Source of the DNA: Bugula neritina
Lineage: Eukaryota > Bryozoa > Gymnolaemata > Cheilostomatida > Bugulidae
Assembly: GCA_964035545.1 (NCBI GenBank)
Contig: OZ037769.1
Location: 5,886,429 to 5,950,428 of the forward strand
Direction of reading: 5' to 3'
DNA: 64,000 bases
Below the pieces are notes generated by a model. That model saw nothing but the letters and a program-made list of their open reading frames with translations, ran no database searches and was not told the origin of the DNA. How positions within the stretch are numbered: position 1 is the stretch's first letter; every line of letters starts with the position of its first letter. This document shows positions 63,628-64,000 of this stretch, one piece after another. The position numbers and the translations under genes are program-made.

Positions 63628-64000
63628 CTGAATAAGTTATTAGAAATAGAGTGAAAAATACATTAAAATGACAAGACAAGCATAACCGCTAAGAAAAATT
63701 TCTTTTTTTTTACAAAAATTTAAAAAGCAACTCTTATTATTCTAATAAATTTTCAGAACAAGGTGATGCAATTATTTCAGTGAGGTTTAAGGTTGATATT
63801 ACAATAGCTGGCATGAACTTGATAAGGTCACTTATAAAGACTATTAAACTCCTTAAGCAATACAGATTTAAACATATAACCTATTGAATTGCTATTAGCA
63901 CATGATGTAAGTAAACGTAATTACTCACAGTTCATTGAACTTAAAATATAGGTAACTAACTACACAAGTATTGATTTGGAATCCTTTAACAGCACCAATC
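63628..64000. other. ABTB1 intron to window end
   Basis: AT-rich intronic sequence; no exon recognised before the window ends. Confidence 0.6.

Overview
The window is AT-rich nuclear DNA of an invertebrate animal. Genes are split into many short exons with GT..AG introns of about 0.1-5 kb, polyadenylation signals are AATAAA-type, and the introns hold tRNA-derived SINEs, foldback/MITE elements and long degenerate trinucleotide tracts. Two TGF-beta ligands and orthologues of TMX2, ABITRAM, eL29, ATP synthase subunit e, ABTB1 and a KIAA1549-family protein show a bilaterian. A lophotrochozoan is my guess, but nothing seen here proves it. Most reading frames in the long introns are chance; the genes below were rebuilt by joining exons whose splice phases agree.

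Layout. 782-4930 (+): 3' end of a KIAA1549-family single-pass membrane protein. 5904-11210 (-): TMX2, complete in eight exons, with an unexplained Cys-rich exon in its first intron. 11-16 kb: degenerate triplet sequence with one coding-like relic. 16926-30779 (-): about 20 exons of one or two unrecognised nuclear proteins, with a helical N-terminal half, a long acidic repeat region, a SUMO-interacting motif and basic Ser/Arg-rich C-terminal parts. 31.2-32.2 kb: a dense CTA/TAG/CTAG satellite-like block. 32471-35138 (+): ribosomal protein eL29 with a TOP-like leader. 35643-36826 (+): a small basic protein, not identified. 37217-40044 (-) and 41879-47143 (+): two TGF-beta ligands, head to head. 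47-50 kb: intergenic. 50743-59472 (-): ABITRAM. 60011-62261 (+): ATP synthase subunit e, head to head with ABITRAM. 62959-64000 (-): 3' part of ABTB1, running off the window.

Most neighbouring genes are unrelated housekeeping genes. The exception is the divergent TGF-beta pair. One ligand (320 aa as modelled) keeps the Trp pair of the finger but lacks both a recognisable furin site and the inter-chain cysteine. The other (450 aa) has RQKR and all nine cysteines but has lost the Trp pair. The complementary losses, shared locus and opposite orientation make this the part of the window most worth following up.

Repeats seen: five near-complete copies and one fragment of a tRNA-derived SINE; a 331-bp MITE with 63-bp inverted termini plus a decayed second copy of almost the same length; three other foldback hairpins; a long (TA)n tract; coding minisatellites of 105 bp and 51 bp; and a 12-bp satellite.
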